Position numbers and translations under genes: made by a program
Assembly: GCF_028858535.1 (NCBI RefSeq)
Contig: NZ_JAPMOU010000012.1
Span: 62,001 to 126,000, forward strand
DNA: 64,000 nt
Source: Spartinivicinus poritis
Lineage (GTDB): Bacteria; Pseudomonadota; Gammaproteobacteria; Pseudomonadales; Zooshikellaceae
Reading direction: 5' to 3'
The notes under the pieces: model-generated
Database searches by the model: none
Seen by the model: the letters and a program-made list of their open reading frames with translations, nothing else
What the model was told of the DNA's origin: nothing
Shown: positions 46,243 through 56,157 of the stretch, one piece after another
How positions within the stretch are numbered: position 1 is the first letter of the stretch
Layout: each line of letters begins with the position of its first letter

Positions 46243-46265
46243 CTTGAAGGTTTAGTCAAATAGAA

Positions 46266-49010
46266 TCAGCTTGCTTCCTCTGAGTTGACAGTAGACTGCT
46301 GAGTATCTTGTCCTTTACTTTTGTCAGCGGCAGTTTCAGTCTTGGCAGGCTTTGCTTCAGCTTCACTGGGTGCTTTGATCTCAGTGACCAAAGATGTTGT
46401 AAAGTTAACCTGGGCTTCTGGCTCTGCTTTAGTGGGCTTTACTTCTTCTCCAGTTGCTTCTGGTTTAAAAGTAACAGCGACAGACTCTTGAGTAGATGGC
46501 TCAGGCTGCTTCTTGCCAGTCGTTTGCTTTGCCTGCTGACGACGTGCTTCTCTTGGATCATTTAACGCTCGACGTCTCCGGCGTCTTTGGGGAGTGTTTG
46601 CTGCTTCGGCAGACTGGCTTTCACTAGGCTGCTCTGTTGGCTCAGCAACAGTCGCTGGCTGTGGCTTTTCTTCTTTTACATCAGTTGGCTCTGGTTGCTT
46701 TTGTGGTTCAGCGTTAGCTTTTTGCTCGGAGCTAGCTTCAGTAGCTGGTAACGACTGTTTTTCTGTAACAGCAGGTTGTTGTGACTCAGTAGGTGTAGGA
46801 CTGTGAGCTTCAGTCTCAACTACTTTGGGTGCAGTGGGCTGTTGTGCCTCAGCTGGAGTTTGTGTGGGCTGAGCTTCAGAGGTTGTCTCAGTTACCTGTG
46901 AGTTGTCATTGTACTCACGTCCTCGCTGTGAAGGGCGATTGCTACGACGCTTGTTGGGTGAGCCGTTTCTAGGGCGACGCTTTGGTGTGTCACTTTCAAC
47001 AGCCTGTGTTTGTGCCGCAGCATTTTCCTGGCGGCCTTTGTTGGTGGTTGGCTGCGCCTTGTCTTCATAGCGAGGGTTTGAGCGACGAGAGGGGCGCTCT
47101 TTTTTGTAACCTGTCTCTTCAGTGAGTTCTTGGTTACTTTCTCGGCTAGGTTTGTTGTCGTAGTCACGGCCTCGGCTAGGCTTATTCTCATAGTCAGAGC
47201 GGCTTCGACGACCTGCTGGGCGTTCACTAGAGCGCTCGGAACGAGGCTTTTGCTGTTGACGCTGCTGCTGTGGCCGCGATTGGCTGTAGCTGCGCTGCTC
47301 CTTAGCCTCTGGTGGAGGGGCTACTTTAGTTTCTTCTGGGCTAAAAATGCCAGATAAAGAGCTGACAATAGACTTAAATAAACTTGGCTTAGCGGGTACT
47401 GGCGCAGGCTCAGTTGGCTCAATGTTTTTAACTGCTGCTTCTGGCTTAGGTGTGTTGCGAACAGTTGAAAGCTCAACATCTACTGGCTCTAGATCGCTGA
47501 CAATCTCGTAGCTGCTTTCAGTTGTTTGAGTTTGTAAATGATCCTCTCTGAGGCGCTGCACTTCAAAGTGAGGTGTGTCTAAGTTTGGATTAGGAATCAC
47601 AACCACACGAATTCCATAGCGCTGCTCAATATCAGTAATTAATGAGCGCTTCTCATTCAGTAAGAAAGCGGCAATAGTGATAGGTACCTGAGTGCGGATT
47701 TCGGAGGTGCGTTCTTTTTGCGCCTCTTCTTCAACCACGCGCAGGATTGATAATGACAGTGAGCCAACATCACGGATAGATCCCTGACCGTTACAGCGTG
47801 GGCAGACAACCCCGCTGGTTTCTCCTAAGGAGGGTCTTAGTCGCTGGCGGGACATTTCCATTAAACCAAAGCGAGAAATTCGACTGATTTGTACCCGTGC
47901 ACGATCCACTTGTAAAAGTTCCCGCATACGGTTTTCTACTTCCCGCTGATTACGGATAGGGCCCATATCGATAAAGTCAATCACCACCAGGCCGCCGATA
48001 TCTCTTAGTCTTAGCTGGCGAGCAATTTCCTCTGCGGCTTCAAGGTTGGTTTGTAATGCTGTTTCTTCAATATCACCACCACGAGTTGCCCGAGCAGAGT
48101 TAATATCAATAGATACTAATGCTTCAGTTGGATCTATTACAATCGAACCGCCTGAAGGTAGCTTCACTTCCCGCTGGAAGGCAGTTTCAATCTGGCTTTC
48201 AATTTGAAAGCGATTAAATAGAGGAGTGCTGTCATTATAGGGTTTGATTCGATTTTGATACTGAGGGATCACCTGCTGCACAAACTTGAGTGCTTCTTGA
48301 TGAACGGCATCATCATCAATCAATACTTCACCAATATCCTGGCGCAGATAGTCGCGGATAGCACGAATGATAACATTGCTTTCCTGGAAGACTAAAAAGG
48401 GAGCGGGTTGTTGAGCTGACGCCTCTTTGATTGATTGCCAGATTCTCAGTAGGTAATTCAGATCCCACTGTAGTTCTTCATGAGTACGGCCTAAGCCAGC
48501 AGTTCTAATGATAACCCCCATTTCTGGTGGAATTTCTAGCTTGCTTTTGGCTTCTCTTAGTTCAGCGCGTTCTTCGCCTTCAATCCGCCTTGAAATGCCA
48601 CCAGCACGTGGGTTATTTGGCATAAGTACCAAGTAACGACCTGCCAGGCTGACTAAGGTAGTTAACGCTGCACCTTTGTTACCGCGCTCTTCTTTATCAA
48701 CTTGAATAATGATCTCCTGACCTTCAGAAACAACATCTTTGATGTTGAGGCGGCCAGGACCTTGAGGTGAGTTAACAAAGTACTCTCTGGCAATTTCTTT
48801 GAGAGGGAGGAAACCATGGCGTTCAGCGCCAAAATCAACAAACGCTGCTTCCAGGCTGGGCTCGATACGGGTTATTTTTCCTTTGTATATATTGGCTTTT
48901 TTTTGTTCTCTTGAACCAGACTCAATATCTAAATCATATAACCGCTGACCATCAACAAGGGCAACTCTAAGCTCTTCCTGCTGAGTTGCGTTGATTAACA
49001 TTCTCTTCAT
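46266..49010 (-). CDS. rne: Ribonuclease E
   Basis: 914 residues. It cleaves single-stranded AU-rich RNA and nucleates the degradosome. The N-terminal catalytic half has the S1 domain ([33 protein letters not shown]), the 5' sensor, the DNase I-like site ([34 protein letters not shown]) and the zinc-link [10 protein letters not shown]. After ~residue 520 the chain is low-complexity, rich in R, P, E, Q and T. A hydrophobic amphipathic patch [16 protein letters not shown] is suited to membrane attachment, like segment A of E. coli RNase E. Its long leader is described separately. Convergent with murB. Confidence 0.96.
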   Translation of the reverse strand: MKRMLINATQQEELRVALVDGQRLYDLDIESGSREQKKANIYKGKITRIEPSLEAAFVDFGAERHGFLPLKEIAREYFVNSPQGPGRLNIKDVVSEGQEIIIQVDKEERGNKGAALTTLVSLAGRYLVLMPNNPRAGGISRRIEGEERAELREAKSKLEIPPEMGVIIRTAGLGRTHEELQWDLNYLLRIWQSIKEASAQQPAPFLVFQESNVIIRAIRDYLRQDIGEVLIDDDAVHQEALKFVQQVIPQYQNRIKPYNDSTPLFNRFQIESQIETAFQREVKLPSGGSIVIDPTEALVSIDINSARATRGGDIEETALQTNLEAAEEIARQLRLRDIGGLVVIDFIDMGPIRNQREVENRMRELLQVDRARVQISRISRFGLMEMSRQRLRPSLGETSGVVCPRCNGQGSIRDVGSLSLSILRVVEEEAQKERTSEIRTQVPITIAAFLLNEKRSLITDIEQRYGIRVVVIPNPNLDTPHFEVQRLREDHLQTQTTESSYEIVSDLEPVDVELSTVRNTPKPEAAVKNIEPTEPAPVPAKPSLFKSIVSSLSGIFSPEETKVAPPPEAKEQRSYSQSRPQQQRQQQKPRSERSSERPAGRRSRSDYENKPSRGRDYDNKPSRESNQELTEETGYKKERPSRRSNPRYEDKAQPTTNKGRQENAAAQTQAVESDTPKRRPRNGSPNKRRSNRPSQRGREYNDNSQVTETTSEAQPTQTPAEAQQPTAPKVVETEAHSPTPTESQQPAVTEKQSLPATEASSEQKANAEPQKQPEPTDVKEEKPQPATVAEPTEQPSESQSAEAANTPQRRRRRRALNDPREARRQQAKQTTGKKQPEPSTQESVAVTFKPEATGEEVKPTKAEPEAQVNFTTSLVTEIKAPSEAEAKPAKTETAADKSKGQDTQQSTVNSEEAS

Positions 49011-49662
49011 AGAGTTTTGTAGTACCTGTTTATTAATTGAATGCTGACTAACTCAATAGATCAGGCACCACCTATCATTTTGTTGTGTAGGCGCTATTAC
49101 CGCTGCTTGTCACTCTTCCTTCTATGATTGGTTGTCAGGTTAGCTTCAGGGTTACGAGTAATCACTGTATTAAACGTTGTAACGACCTGGCTTTGCTGCT
49201 TTTACCAAGCGACCCTTTCATGTCGGGCTTAATCACCTGTGCGGAGTTTTTGCAAGTTTGGCAACATAGGTTGTTAAGGTTGCTGGTCGTTCTCTCTGCA
49301 TGCTAACGACAATTTATCTCCACACTTACACAGAATCTGATATGGTGCTTCTATTGATTAGTAGCATATTTATTATACACACCTCTAATAAAGTGAAATT
49401 ACGTGGTGTGTATGCCCTAATCTTAATAATTTCAATTACTTATTTATGCTTTTAGCCAGTTGCACTCTAAAAATAAGCTAAATGCAATTGACGTCTGCAA
49501 CTGGTTACTATGGTCTTAAATCTTGAGTGATTGCCATAACGCTTAACCAGTGACCTAATTATAGCAGGGGCCAAATATATCAGTAATTTATAAGTGCTTC
49601 AATTAATACAAAAAATGCTAAACTAGCGCTCTTATTATTGGTTAGCCCTCCAAGAGTTGTAC
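49011..49662. promoter_or_regulatory. 652-bp divergent intergenic region: rne leader and rluC upstream
   Basis: No convincing gene. A hairpin ATACACACC...GGTGTGTAT spans 49375-49413. The same stretch includes CCTCTAATAA (49382-49391), also seen near the MITE ends at 20.5 kb and at 23.46 kb. In E. coli the rne leader is ~360 nt and mediates autoregulation by RNase E itself; an analogous long leader here is inference. The conserved rne/rluC divergence matches other gammaproteobacteria. Confidence 0.5.
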
Positions 49663-50604
49663 GTGAACCTTAATCAAACCGTCCAATATTTAACTATTGA
49701 TGCTGAACAAGCAGGCCAGAGACTGGATAACTGGTTAACGACTCGCCTAAAAGGTGTTCCTAAGAGCAAAATTTACCGCATTATTCGTAAAGGGGAAGTG
49801 CGGGTAAATAAAGCGCGAGTCAAACCTGAGTATCGTGTGTTGGCAGGCGATATAGTACGAGTTCCACCCATTCGTGTTAGCCAAGCTGCACCTGTAGTAC
49901 AGCCTCATCAAAAGGTGTTAAAAGAGTTAGAGCAGTCGATTTTATATGAGGATAACCAGTTTTTGGTGCTGAATAAGCCATCAGGGCTCGCTGTTCATGG
50001 AGGCAGTGGCATTAGCTATGGTGTTATTGAAGGGCTAAGAATGCTACGTCCTGATTGTAAGGGACTAGAGCTAGTACACCGGTTAGATCGAGATACTTCT
50101 GGCTGCTTGCTGGTTGCTAAACGGCGTAGTATGTTGCGTTATCTTCATGAGATTATTCGTCTGGGTAATATTGATAAGATTTATCACACAGTTGTATTAG
50201 GTCGCTGGCCAAAGCGTCGTCAGCAGATAGCAGCACCTTTAAGGAAAAATGAGCCAAGAGCTGGAGAGCGAGTAGTAAAGGTCGATCCACAGGGTAAGCA
50301 GGCTTTAACAGAGTTTGCAGTATTGCAATATTACTCTGAGGTAACCTTGGTTCAAGCAAAGCCTATTACAGGGCGCACTCATCAAATTAGAGTGCATACA
50401 CAGTACGCGGGTCACCCGATTGTGGGCGACGAGAAATATGGTGATTTCGCTATGAACCGCCAACTAAAAGCAGTAGGCTTCAACCGATTGTGCCTGCATG
50501 CAGCTCAATTATCTTTCGACTTACCTGATGGCACGCCATTTTATATTGAAGCACCGTTGCCTGAGTCAATTTTGCAACCGCTTACGCAACTGAAGTCAAA
50601 ATAG
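49663..50604 (+). CDS. rluC: 23S rRNA pseudouridine(955/2504/2580) synthase RluC
   Basis: About 313 residues. An N-terminal S4 RNA-binding domain (GQRLDNWLTTRLKGVPKSKIYRIIRKGEVRVN) precedes the RluA-family catalytic domain with VHRLDRDTSGCLLVAKRRSMLR, where the Asp of RLDRDTSG is the nucleophile, and later KPITGRTHQIRVH. I favour GTG 49663, which has AAGAG 6 nt upstream, over the TTG at 49657 that has no spacer. It modifies three uridines of 23S rRNA. It is divergent from rne, as in most gammaproteobacteria, and 22 nt upstream of the HAD gene. Confidence 0.94.
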   Translation: MNLNQTVQYLTIDAEQAGQRLDNWLTTRLKGVPKSKIYRIIRKGEVRVNKARVKPEYRVLAGDIVRVPPIRVSQAAPVVQPHQKVLKELEQSILYEDNQFLVLNKPSGLAVHGGSGISYGVIEGLRMLRPDCKGLELVHRLDRDTSGCLLVAKRRSMLRYLHEIIRLGNIDKIYHTVVLGRWPKRRQQIAAPLRKNEPRAGERVVKVDPQGKQALTEFAVLQYYSEVTLVQAKPITGRTHQIRVHTQYAGHPIVGDEKYGDFAMNRQLKAVGFNRLCLHAAQLSFDLPDGTPFYIEAPLPESILQPLTQLKSK

Positions 50605-50626
50605 CTGCAATTTGTTAGGAGCCTTA

Positions 50627-51325
50627 ATGGATATATCGTTGTGCCAAGGTGATTTACCTGCCAGAGCAAAAGCTAAGCACTATTCATTAATTGTATTTGA
50701 CTGGGATGGTACGCTGGTTAATTCAATCAGTCGTATTGTTCATAGTTTGAGGGCGGCGGCGGAAGCAAGTCAACTGCCTGTATTAGCTGAAGAGGCTTAC
50801 GAAGATGTGATTGGGCTTGGTATGCCTGAAGCCACTATGAAGTTGTATCCAGAGCATATTAATAGCCATGAGCAATTTCGAAATCAATATCGAGAGTCCT
50901 ATTTAATGGGGGAGGCTAAGCCAGCTCCGCTGTACTCTGGTGTTGAGCAAGGATTGACAGTGTTGAAGCAAGCTGGCTATCGGTTAGCGGTTGCTACGGG
51001 AAAAAGTCGTCGCGGCTTGAATCGAATGCTGAGCCAGCGAGAGTGGCATGACTTGTTTGAAGTGACTCGTTGTGCAGATGAAACCCGCTCTAAACCGGAT
51101 CCACTCATGCTAAGAGAAATTCTAGATGAAACTCAGCTAGCAGCAGATCAGGTATTGATGGTAGGTGACTCAGAATATGATGTGGCGATGGCAGCTGCAA
51201 TCAATATTGATCGAGTAGCCGTTACCTATGGAGTTCACGCTAAACAGCGTTTATTGGATCATTCACCAATAAAGTGTGTTGATCAATTTCAAGAGCTGGT
51301 AAACTGGCTGGTGGACATTAAGTAG
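50627..51325 (+). CDS. HAD-superfamily phosphatase (Gph/PGP-like)
   Basis: About 232 residues from ATG 50627, chosen because TTAGGAG precedes it at good spacing. HAD motif I is IVFDWDGTLVNS, motif II is LAVATGKSR, motif III Lys lies in RSKPDPLMLREIL, and motif IV is VLMVGDSEYDVAMA. A helical cap sits after motif I, as in phosphoglycolate-phosphatase-like enzymes. The substrate is not known. It is between rluC and sppA, the same order as in Pseudomonas, and probably co-transcribed with both. Confidence 0.9.
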   Translation: MDISLCQGDLPARAKAKHYSLIVFDWDGTLVNSISRIVHSLRAAAEASQLPVLAEEAYEDVIGLGMPEATMKLYPEHINSHEQFRNQYRESYLMGEAKPAPLYSGVEQGLTVLKQAGYRLAVATGKSRRGLNRMLSQREWHDLFEVTRCADETRSKPDPLMLREILDETQLAADQVLMVGDSEYDVAMAAAINIDRVAVTYGVHAKQRLLDHSPIKCVDQFQELVNWLVDIK

Positions 51326-51347
51326 TCATATTGGAGCTTTGTTTGGA

Positions 51348-52325
51348 ATGAGTGGAGAGAACCTTAATATACCACCAGAAAAAGATCGGCAGTGGTTATT
51401 AATTGAAAATCTGGTGGGTGGAATCCTAGTTGAGCAGCGTCGCTCACGACGTTGGGGGATTTTCTTTAAGCTGCTGACTTTCTTTTATTTATTTTTATTT
51501 CTAGTTTATGTCATTGCCATGGCTGCCAATATGAATATCAGTAAGGCAGCAAAGGGAAGTGAATATACGGCAGTTATCAATGTGAATGGTGTGATTGCAG
51601 CTGATGAGCAGGCCAGTGCAGACAATATAGTGACTGGGCTACGTGCTGCGTTTGAAGATAAAGGCACTAAAGCGATTGTGCTGCGTATTAACAGCCCAGG
51701 TGGTAGCCCAGTACAGTCTGGCTATGTCTATGATGAGATTAAGCGGCTACGTGAATTGCATCCTGAAAAGAAAGTGTATGCAGTTATTGCTGATCTAGGA
51801 GCGTCAGGTGCTTATTATATCGCTTCTGCAGCAGATGAAATCTATGCTGATAAAGCCAGTTTGGTTGGCTCGATTGGGGTAGTGGCTTCTGGCTTTGGTT
51901 TTGTTGAAGCTATTGATAAGGTAGGTGTTACCCGTCGTGTTTATACTGCAGGCCAGCATAAAGGCTTTCTTGATCCATTCCTACCGCCTAAAGACGATGA
52001 GACGGAGTTTTGGCAGGATGTGCTTAATACTACTCACCAGCAGTTTATTGATAGTGTGAAAAAAGGGCGAGGTGAGCGCCTTAAAGAGGATCCGAAGCTA
52101 TTCAGTGGCTTGGTTTGGTCTGGTGAGCAAGCGGTATCGCTTGGCTTGATTGATGGTTTAGGTAGTACCAGCTATGTGGCTAGAGAAATCATTGGTGTTG
52201 AAGAGTTAGTTGACTTTACACCTCAGGAAAACCCTCTAGAGCGCTTTGCTAAACAGCTGGGTACCAGTATTGGTGTTGGTATCAGTCAGTCACTTGGCGT
52301 TAACAGCACCATTAAGCTGCAATAG
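51348..52325 (+). CDS. sppA: Signal peptide peptidase SppA-type S49 protease
   Basis: About 325 residues from ATG 51348 (GGAG 11 nt upstream). One membrane anchor (GIFFKLLTFFYLFLFLVYVIAMAANM) is followed by the S49 core: INVNGVIAADEQASADNIV, VLRINSPGGSP, the nucleophilic Ser region DLGASGAYYIASAADEIYA, and SLVGSIGVVASGFGF. The single S49 domain corresponds to the short SppA (36K type). It degrades signal peptides and membrane-bound peptides. Last gene of the rluC-HAD-sppA run, ending at a palindrome before convergent maf. Confidence 0.93.
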   Translation: MSGENLNIPPEKDRQWLLIENLVGGILVEQRRSRRWGIFFKLLTFFYLFLFLVYVIAMAANMNISKAAKGSEYTAVINVNGVIAADEQASADNIVTGLRAAFEDKGTKAIVLRINSPGGSPVQSGYVYDEIKRLRELHPEKKVYAVIADLGASGAYYIASAADEIYADKASLVGSIGVVASGFGFVEAIDKVGVTRRVYTAGQHKGFLDPFLPPKDDETEFWQDVLNTTHQQFIDSVKKGRGERLKEDPKLFSGLVWSGEQAVSLGLIDGLGSTSYVAREIIGVEELVDFTPQENPLERFAKQLGTSIGVGISQSLGVNSTIKLQ

Positions 52326-52349
52326 CACAAGCAAAAGCTACGTAATAAT

Positions 52350-52371
52350 AGGAAGGCTGATCAGCCTTCCT
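52350..52371. terminator. Palindrome between sppA and maf
   Basis: AGGAAGGCTGATCAGCCTTCCT is close to a perfect 22-nt palindrome, folding as GGAAGGCT with a short GATC loop, followed on + by TATTTCC. It probably ends both convergent transcripts, although the T-run is weak. Confidence 0.65.
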
Positions 52372-52397
52372 ATTTCCTCTATAGCTACAACGCCTCT

Positions 52398-52988
52398 TTA
52401 AAGCACTTTTACTCCCATCCTTTCTAGCATGTTTACTAGCTTGATCAGTGGAAGTCCAACTAAACTGTTTGGGTCGTCAGTTTCCAGTTTGGAAAATAAA
52501 GCAATACCTAGCGACTCACACTTAAAACTACCTGCACAATCGAAAGGTTGGTCGATTTGTAAATACCGATTAATAGCCTGGTCTGTTAGCACCTTGAATA
52601 TAACTTTGGTTTGTGAGGTTGCATAAAGGTGCTCGTTAGTCTTGCAATTCCAAACGCATAGCCCTGTATAAAAAATAACGGTATTACCACTACTGGCTCT
52701 TAGCTGCTGCTGGGCATTTTGAAAGTTACCTGGCTTGCCTAAGAGTTGGTCTTTAAGGCTGGCTACCTGATCAGAGCTGATAATCAAATGACAGGTACCT
52801 TCATAATGTTTGGCAACTGCAGCTGCTTTGGCAATGGTCAGGCGCTTTGCTATTTGCTCTGGTAGCTCATTAATCAGCGGCTTTTCATCAATATCAGGTG
52901 ACCTGCATAGGAAAGCGAGCTGTAGTTTGCTTAATAATGCTTTGCGGTAGGGTGAGCTGGACGCTAGGATTAGTTGAAAATCAGTCAT
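52398..52988 (-). CDS. maf: Maf-family nucleoside triphosphate pyrophosphatase (YceF type)
   Basis: 196 residues. Family motifs: the N-terminal LILASSSPYRKALLSKLQLAFLCRSPDIDE (S-S-x-x-R), LTIAKAAAVA, the Asp in LIISSDQVASLKDQLLGKPG, and QPFDCAGSFKCESLGIALF. Maf proteins hydrolyse non-canonical or modified nucleoside triphosphates to monophosphates; YceF-type members prefer 7-methyl-GTP. It is transcribed on the minus strand, divergent from yceD-rpmF, as in E. coli and Pseudomonas. The 127-bp gap to yceD must hold both promoters. Confidence 0.93.
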   Translation of the reverse strand: MTDFQLILASSSPYRKALLSKLQLAFLCRSPDIDEKPLINELPEQIAKRLTIAKAAAVAKHYEGTCHLIISSDQVASLKDQLLGKPGNFQNAQQQLRASSGNTVIFYTGLCVWNCKTNEHLYATSQTKVIFKVLTDQAINRYLQIDQPFDCAGSFKCESLGIALFSKLETDDPNSLVGLPLIKLVNMLERMGVKVL

Positions 52989-53115
52989 TTGCAGTATTAA
53001 TAGTTAGCAGCTTAACTTTAGTGACGTTAGATAATAATGCGCATTAGCTGTTTGCACCAGAATCGGCAATAAACCCTTTGACAGCTACCACTACTATGCC
53101 TATTATTGCGCGCTT

Positions 53116-53649
53116 ATGTTAGAAGGTCATTTACCCAAAATAGTTGATCCCCGACGACTGGCTAAGCAAAGTGTCAGCTTAAAGGGGCGTTGGCCTGTTG
53201 CTGATCTTGAGCAGTTAGCAAATTACCTTACCAATACTGAAGGTGAGGTTGAGGCTGATTTGAATTTTTCTCAAGATGCAGAAGGTCACTTTGTTATTTC
53301 TGGGCAGCTGACTGCCCAAGTGCAGATGACCTGCCAGCGTTGCTTAGAGCCTGTCTCACTAAGTGTAACGAGCGATATCCTGCTGGCTGTTGTCTGGAGT
53401 GATGAATCCGGCAAGCAATTGCCTGATAATCTGGATCCGATCGTGGTTGCTGATGAACACCTTTCATTAGCCAGGTTGATAGATGAAGAACTTATTCTAA
53501 ATCTACCAATTGTACCTGCTCACGAGGACCCAGTTTGCCAGCCGCAAATGGAGTGGTTAGACCCTGATGCTGAAGATGACTCAGCAGTATCAGAGCAACC
53601 CAAAAACCCATTCGCAGTGTTGGCTTCCTTGAAAAAGTCGAAGACTTAA
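53116..53649 (+). CDS. yceD: YceD family protein (DUF177), 23S rRNA accumulation protein
   Basis: 177 residues. The DUF177 pattern is seen as a beta-rich N-terminal half ([59 protein letters not shown] with the C-x-R-C metal-like motif) and the acidic [19 protein letters not shown], ending [11 protein letters not shown]. YceD homologues influence ribosome/23S rRNA levels and always precede rpmF. Here rpmF starts 10 nt downstream with AAGGAGC as its ribosome site. Confidence 0.93.
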   Translation: MLEGHLPKIVDPRRLAKQSVSLKGRWPVADLEQLANYLTNTEGEVEADLNFSQDAEGHFVISGQLTAQVQMTCQRCLEPVSLSVTSDILLAVVWSDESGKQLPDNLDPIVVADEHLSLARLIDEELILNLPIVPAHEDPVCQPQMEWLDPDAEDDSAVSEQPKNPFAVLASLKKSKT

Positions 53650-53659
53650 GGAGCTTTTC

Positions 53660-53842
53660 ATGGCTGTTCAACAAAACCGTAAAACTCGGTCTAAGCGTGG
53701 TATGCGTCGTGCACACGATAGCTTGACGAGTGCTGCGTTAACTGTGGATGCTTCCACGGGTGAAACCCATCGTCGTCATCATGTTTCGCCAGATGGCTTT
53801 TACCGTGGTCGTAAAGTCGTAGCTAGCAAAGACGACGAGTAA
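53660..53842 (+). CDS. rpmF: 50S ribosomal protein L32
   Basis: 60 residues: [21 protein letters not shown], then [27 protein letters not shown]. Strong AAGGAGC ribosome site. This is the Cys-free form of L32, without the zinc ribbon found in some bacteria. It sits between yceD and plsX, the classical order that couples ribosome and lipid synthesis genes. Confidence 0.97.
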   Translation: MAVQQNRKTRSKRGMRRAHDSLTSAALTVDASTGETHRRHHVSPDGFYRGRKVVASKDDE

Positions 53843-53845
53843 TCC

Positions 53846-54871
53846 TTGACCCAGTTAACGACCATTGCGCTTGACGTAATGGGTGGGGACCTGGGTCCCC
53901 GCAGCACTATAGTTGCTGCCGTTCAGTGGTTAAGCCTTCAGCCCAAACGTTCTTGTCAGCTTATCCTAGTGGGTGATCGCACCCTCATTCAACGTCATTT
54001 AACAGCCTTTCCTGATCAATCTACTCAATTTGATATTGTTCATGCCCCAGATGTTATTGGAATGGCTGATAAGCCAACCTGGGCATTGCGTGCCAAACCG
54101 AAAGCCTCCATGCGCCAGGCAATTGAGCTGGTTGCATCGGGTCAGGCAGATGCCTGTGTGAGTGCAGGTAATACGGGGGCTCTGATGGTGATTGGCCGGT
54201 ATGTGCTAAAAACACTGCCTGGTATTGATCGGCCGGCAATAGTCAGTCGGTTACCTACTCGGAAGGGGGTAAGCTATCTACTGGATTTGGGAGCCAATGT
54301 CGATTGTCATTCAGAGCATCTGTATCAGTTTGCTGTGCTGGCAGCATTATTAGTCAAATGTTTACATAGCGTAGATTCTCCAACTATTGGCTTATTGAAT
54401 GTAGGTAGTGAAGCGATTAAGGGAAATGAGCAAGTGCGGCTGGCGAGACAGCTGATTGAAAGCAATCCAAAGCTTAACTTTACAGGTTATGTTGAAGGCA
54501 ACCAGCTGTTTCAGGGGCAGACTTCGGTTGTTGTTTGTGATGGTTTTGTTGGGAATGTGGCATTAAAAACCAGTGAAGGGTTGGCGGAATTTATTTTAGA
54601 GTCAATACAGGAAATGGCTGGGCCTTGGTTGCGGAACCCGCTAACCCGCTGGTTTACGAAACGCTTTTTTTACAAGCTACATCAGCAAATTGATCCCAGA
54701 ATATACAATGGTGCTTGCTTGCTAGGCTTGCAAGGAACTGTGGTAAAAAGCCATGGTCATGCTGATAGTTTAGGTTTTAGCTGGGCAATTGAGCAGGCTT
54801 ATCAGCAAGCCCAGCTTAAGTTACCTCAAGTGTTGAATGAAGCCCTAGAAGCTTGGCTCGAAATAGACTAA
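53846..54871 (+). CDS. plsX: Phosphate acyltransferase PlsX
   Basis: 341 residues from TTG 53846, 3 nt after rpmF. The family N terminus is TIALDVMGGDLGPRSTIVAA, followed by ALRAKPKASMRQAIELVASGQADACVSAGNTGALM, GIDRPAIVSRLPT, LLDLGANVDCHSEHLYQFAV and VVVCDGFVGNVALKTSEGLA. It makes acyl-phosphate from acyl-ACP for phospholipid synthesis. The next possible start (ATG of MGGD) would cut the conserved N-terminal strand, so TTG is preferred despite being rare. fabH does not follow, unlike E. coli but like Pseudomonas. Confidence 0.95.
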   Translation: MTQLTTIALDVMGGDLGPRSTIVAAVQWLSLQPKRSCQLILVGDRTLIQRHLTAFPDQSTQFDIVHAPDVIGMADKPTWALRAKPKASMRQAIELVASGQADACVSAGNTGALMVIGRYVLKTLPGIDRPAIVSRLPTRKGVSYLLDLGANVDCHSEHLYQFAVLAALLVKCLHSVDSPTIGLLNVGSEAIKGNEQVRLARQLIESNPKLNFTGYVEGNQLFQGQTSVVVCDGFVGNVALKTSEGLAEFILESIQEMAGPWLRNPLTRWFTKRFFYKLHQQIDPRIYNGACLLGLQGTVVKSHGHADSLGFSWAIEQAYQQAQLKLPQVLNEALEAWLEID

Positions 54872-55153
54872 GTCAATACTTTATCAGTAAGTGTATTTTA
54901 AGCTTGCTAAGTTGTTAGCAGTGAGTATATCTACAGCACTTGTAGCGTAGTAACATCAGACAGGTGCGGTGTATAGCTGTTATTGGGTTTCAATTTTTTG
55001 TCATTACTGGGTTGTTAAATAAAACATAAGCAGTAATTTCACTGTTAAATAAGACACATTGTTTAGATTAATAATTTCTCAGATACTTTTTTGAATATTT
55101 CGCTTATAATGGCGGCTTTTTATTGACTGATAAGTCAGAGGATTGCAATTTAC

Positions 55154-56098
55154 ATGACGACACAATTTGCCTTTGCATTTCCCGGCCAGGGATCGCAACA
55201 AGTAGGTATGCTGTCAGCAATTGCTGCTGAGCAGTCAGTGATTCAGGAAACATTTGCTGAGGCATCTGCTGCGCTTGGCTATGATTTGTGGCAGCTGGTT
55301 CAACAAGGACCTGCTGAAGCACTGAATCAAACTGAGCAGACCCAACCAGCAATACTCACCGCTAGTGTGGCTTTATGGCGTTTATGGCAAGCAAAAACGG
55401 CAGCTACCCCTGCGCTGATGGCTGGACATAGCTTGGGAGAGTATTCGGCGCTGGTTTGTGCAGAGTCCCTGTCATTAGCTGATGCGGTTAAGCTGGTCAG
55501 GCTGAGAGGGCGCTTAATGCAGGAGGCTGTTGCTGAAGGGGAAGGTGCGATGGCTGCAGTGATCGGTCTTGATGATGAGGCAGTAGCAGAGGCATGTACT
55601 GAAACAGCTGGGCAGCAAGTAGTAGCACCTGTTAACTATAATTCTCCTGGCCAAGTTGTGATTGCTGGGCATCGTGAAGCTGTTGAACGTGCCATGGTTG
55701 TGGCAAAGGACAAAGGCGCTAAAAAAGTGATGCCTTTACCAGTCAGTGTGCCTTCCCACTGTTTGTTAATGAAGCCGGCTGCAGAGAAACTAGCTGAAGC
55801 ACTAGCCGAAATTGATGTAAGTCAGCCCAAAATACCTGTATTGCAGAATGTGACTGCTGCAACAGCAAATACAGTAGAACAGCTTCGAGATAATTTAGTT
55901 AAGCAGTTATATAACCCTGTACTATGGGTAAATACTGTTCAGGCGATTGCTGATGCGGGTGTTGACACTATTTATGAGTGTGGCCCTGGTAAAGTGCTAT
56001 CTGGCTTAAATAAGCGTATTAATCGTCGTTTAACGGTGGCTTCATTGGAGCAGCTTGAAGCACTTGAAGCGGCAGTGGCTGCGTTAAATGCCAATTAA
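55154..56098 (+). CDS. fabD: Malonyl-CoA-ACP transacylase
   Basis: 314 residues. QFAFAFPGQGSQQVGML opens the fold; the catalytic Ser is in LMAGHSLGEYSALVCAES, the Arg in KLVRLRGRLMQEAV, and the catalytic His in VPSHCLLMKPAAEKL. It loads malonate onto ACP for fatty-acid elongation. The preceding 282-bp gap has a TATAAT box at 55105-55110 with a poor -35; no gene seen there. RBS AGAGG lies 13-17 nt upstream of the ATG. Start of the fabD-fabG-acpP-fabF series. Confidence 0.96.
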   Translation: MTTQFAFAFPGQGSQQVGMLSAIAAEQSVIQETFAEASAALGYDLWQLVQQGPAEALNQTEQTQPAILTASVALWRLWQAKTAATPALMAGHSLGEYSALVCAESLSLADAVKLVRLRGRLMQEAVAEGEGAMAAVIGLDDEAVAEACTETAGQQVVAPVNYNSPGQVVIAGHREAVERAMVVAKDKGAKKVMPLPVSVPSHCLLMKPAAEKLAEALAEIDVSQPKIPVLQNVTAATANTVEQLRDNLVKQLYNPVLWVNTVQAIADAGVDTIYECGPGKVLSGLNKRINRRLTVASLEQLEALEAAVAALNAN

Positions 56099-56157
56099 TT
56101 AGCTAAGTGCTAATTAATTAGTAGTTAGTTGAACTCATTTGATAATCGAGAGAAACA

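Noticed and set aside
46308-47357. Plus-strand Cys/Ser-rich ORFs opposite the rne tail
   Set aside because: They are antisense readings of the low-complexity Arg/Pro/Glu-rich tail of RNase E.
49124-49306. 60-codon ORF in the rne-rluC gap
   Set aside because: No ribosome site, odd composition and no family resemblance; likely chance in a leader region.
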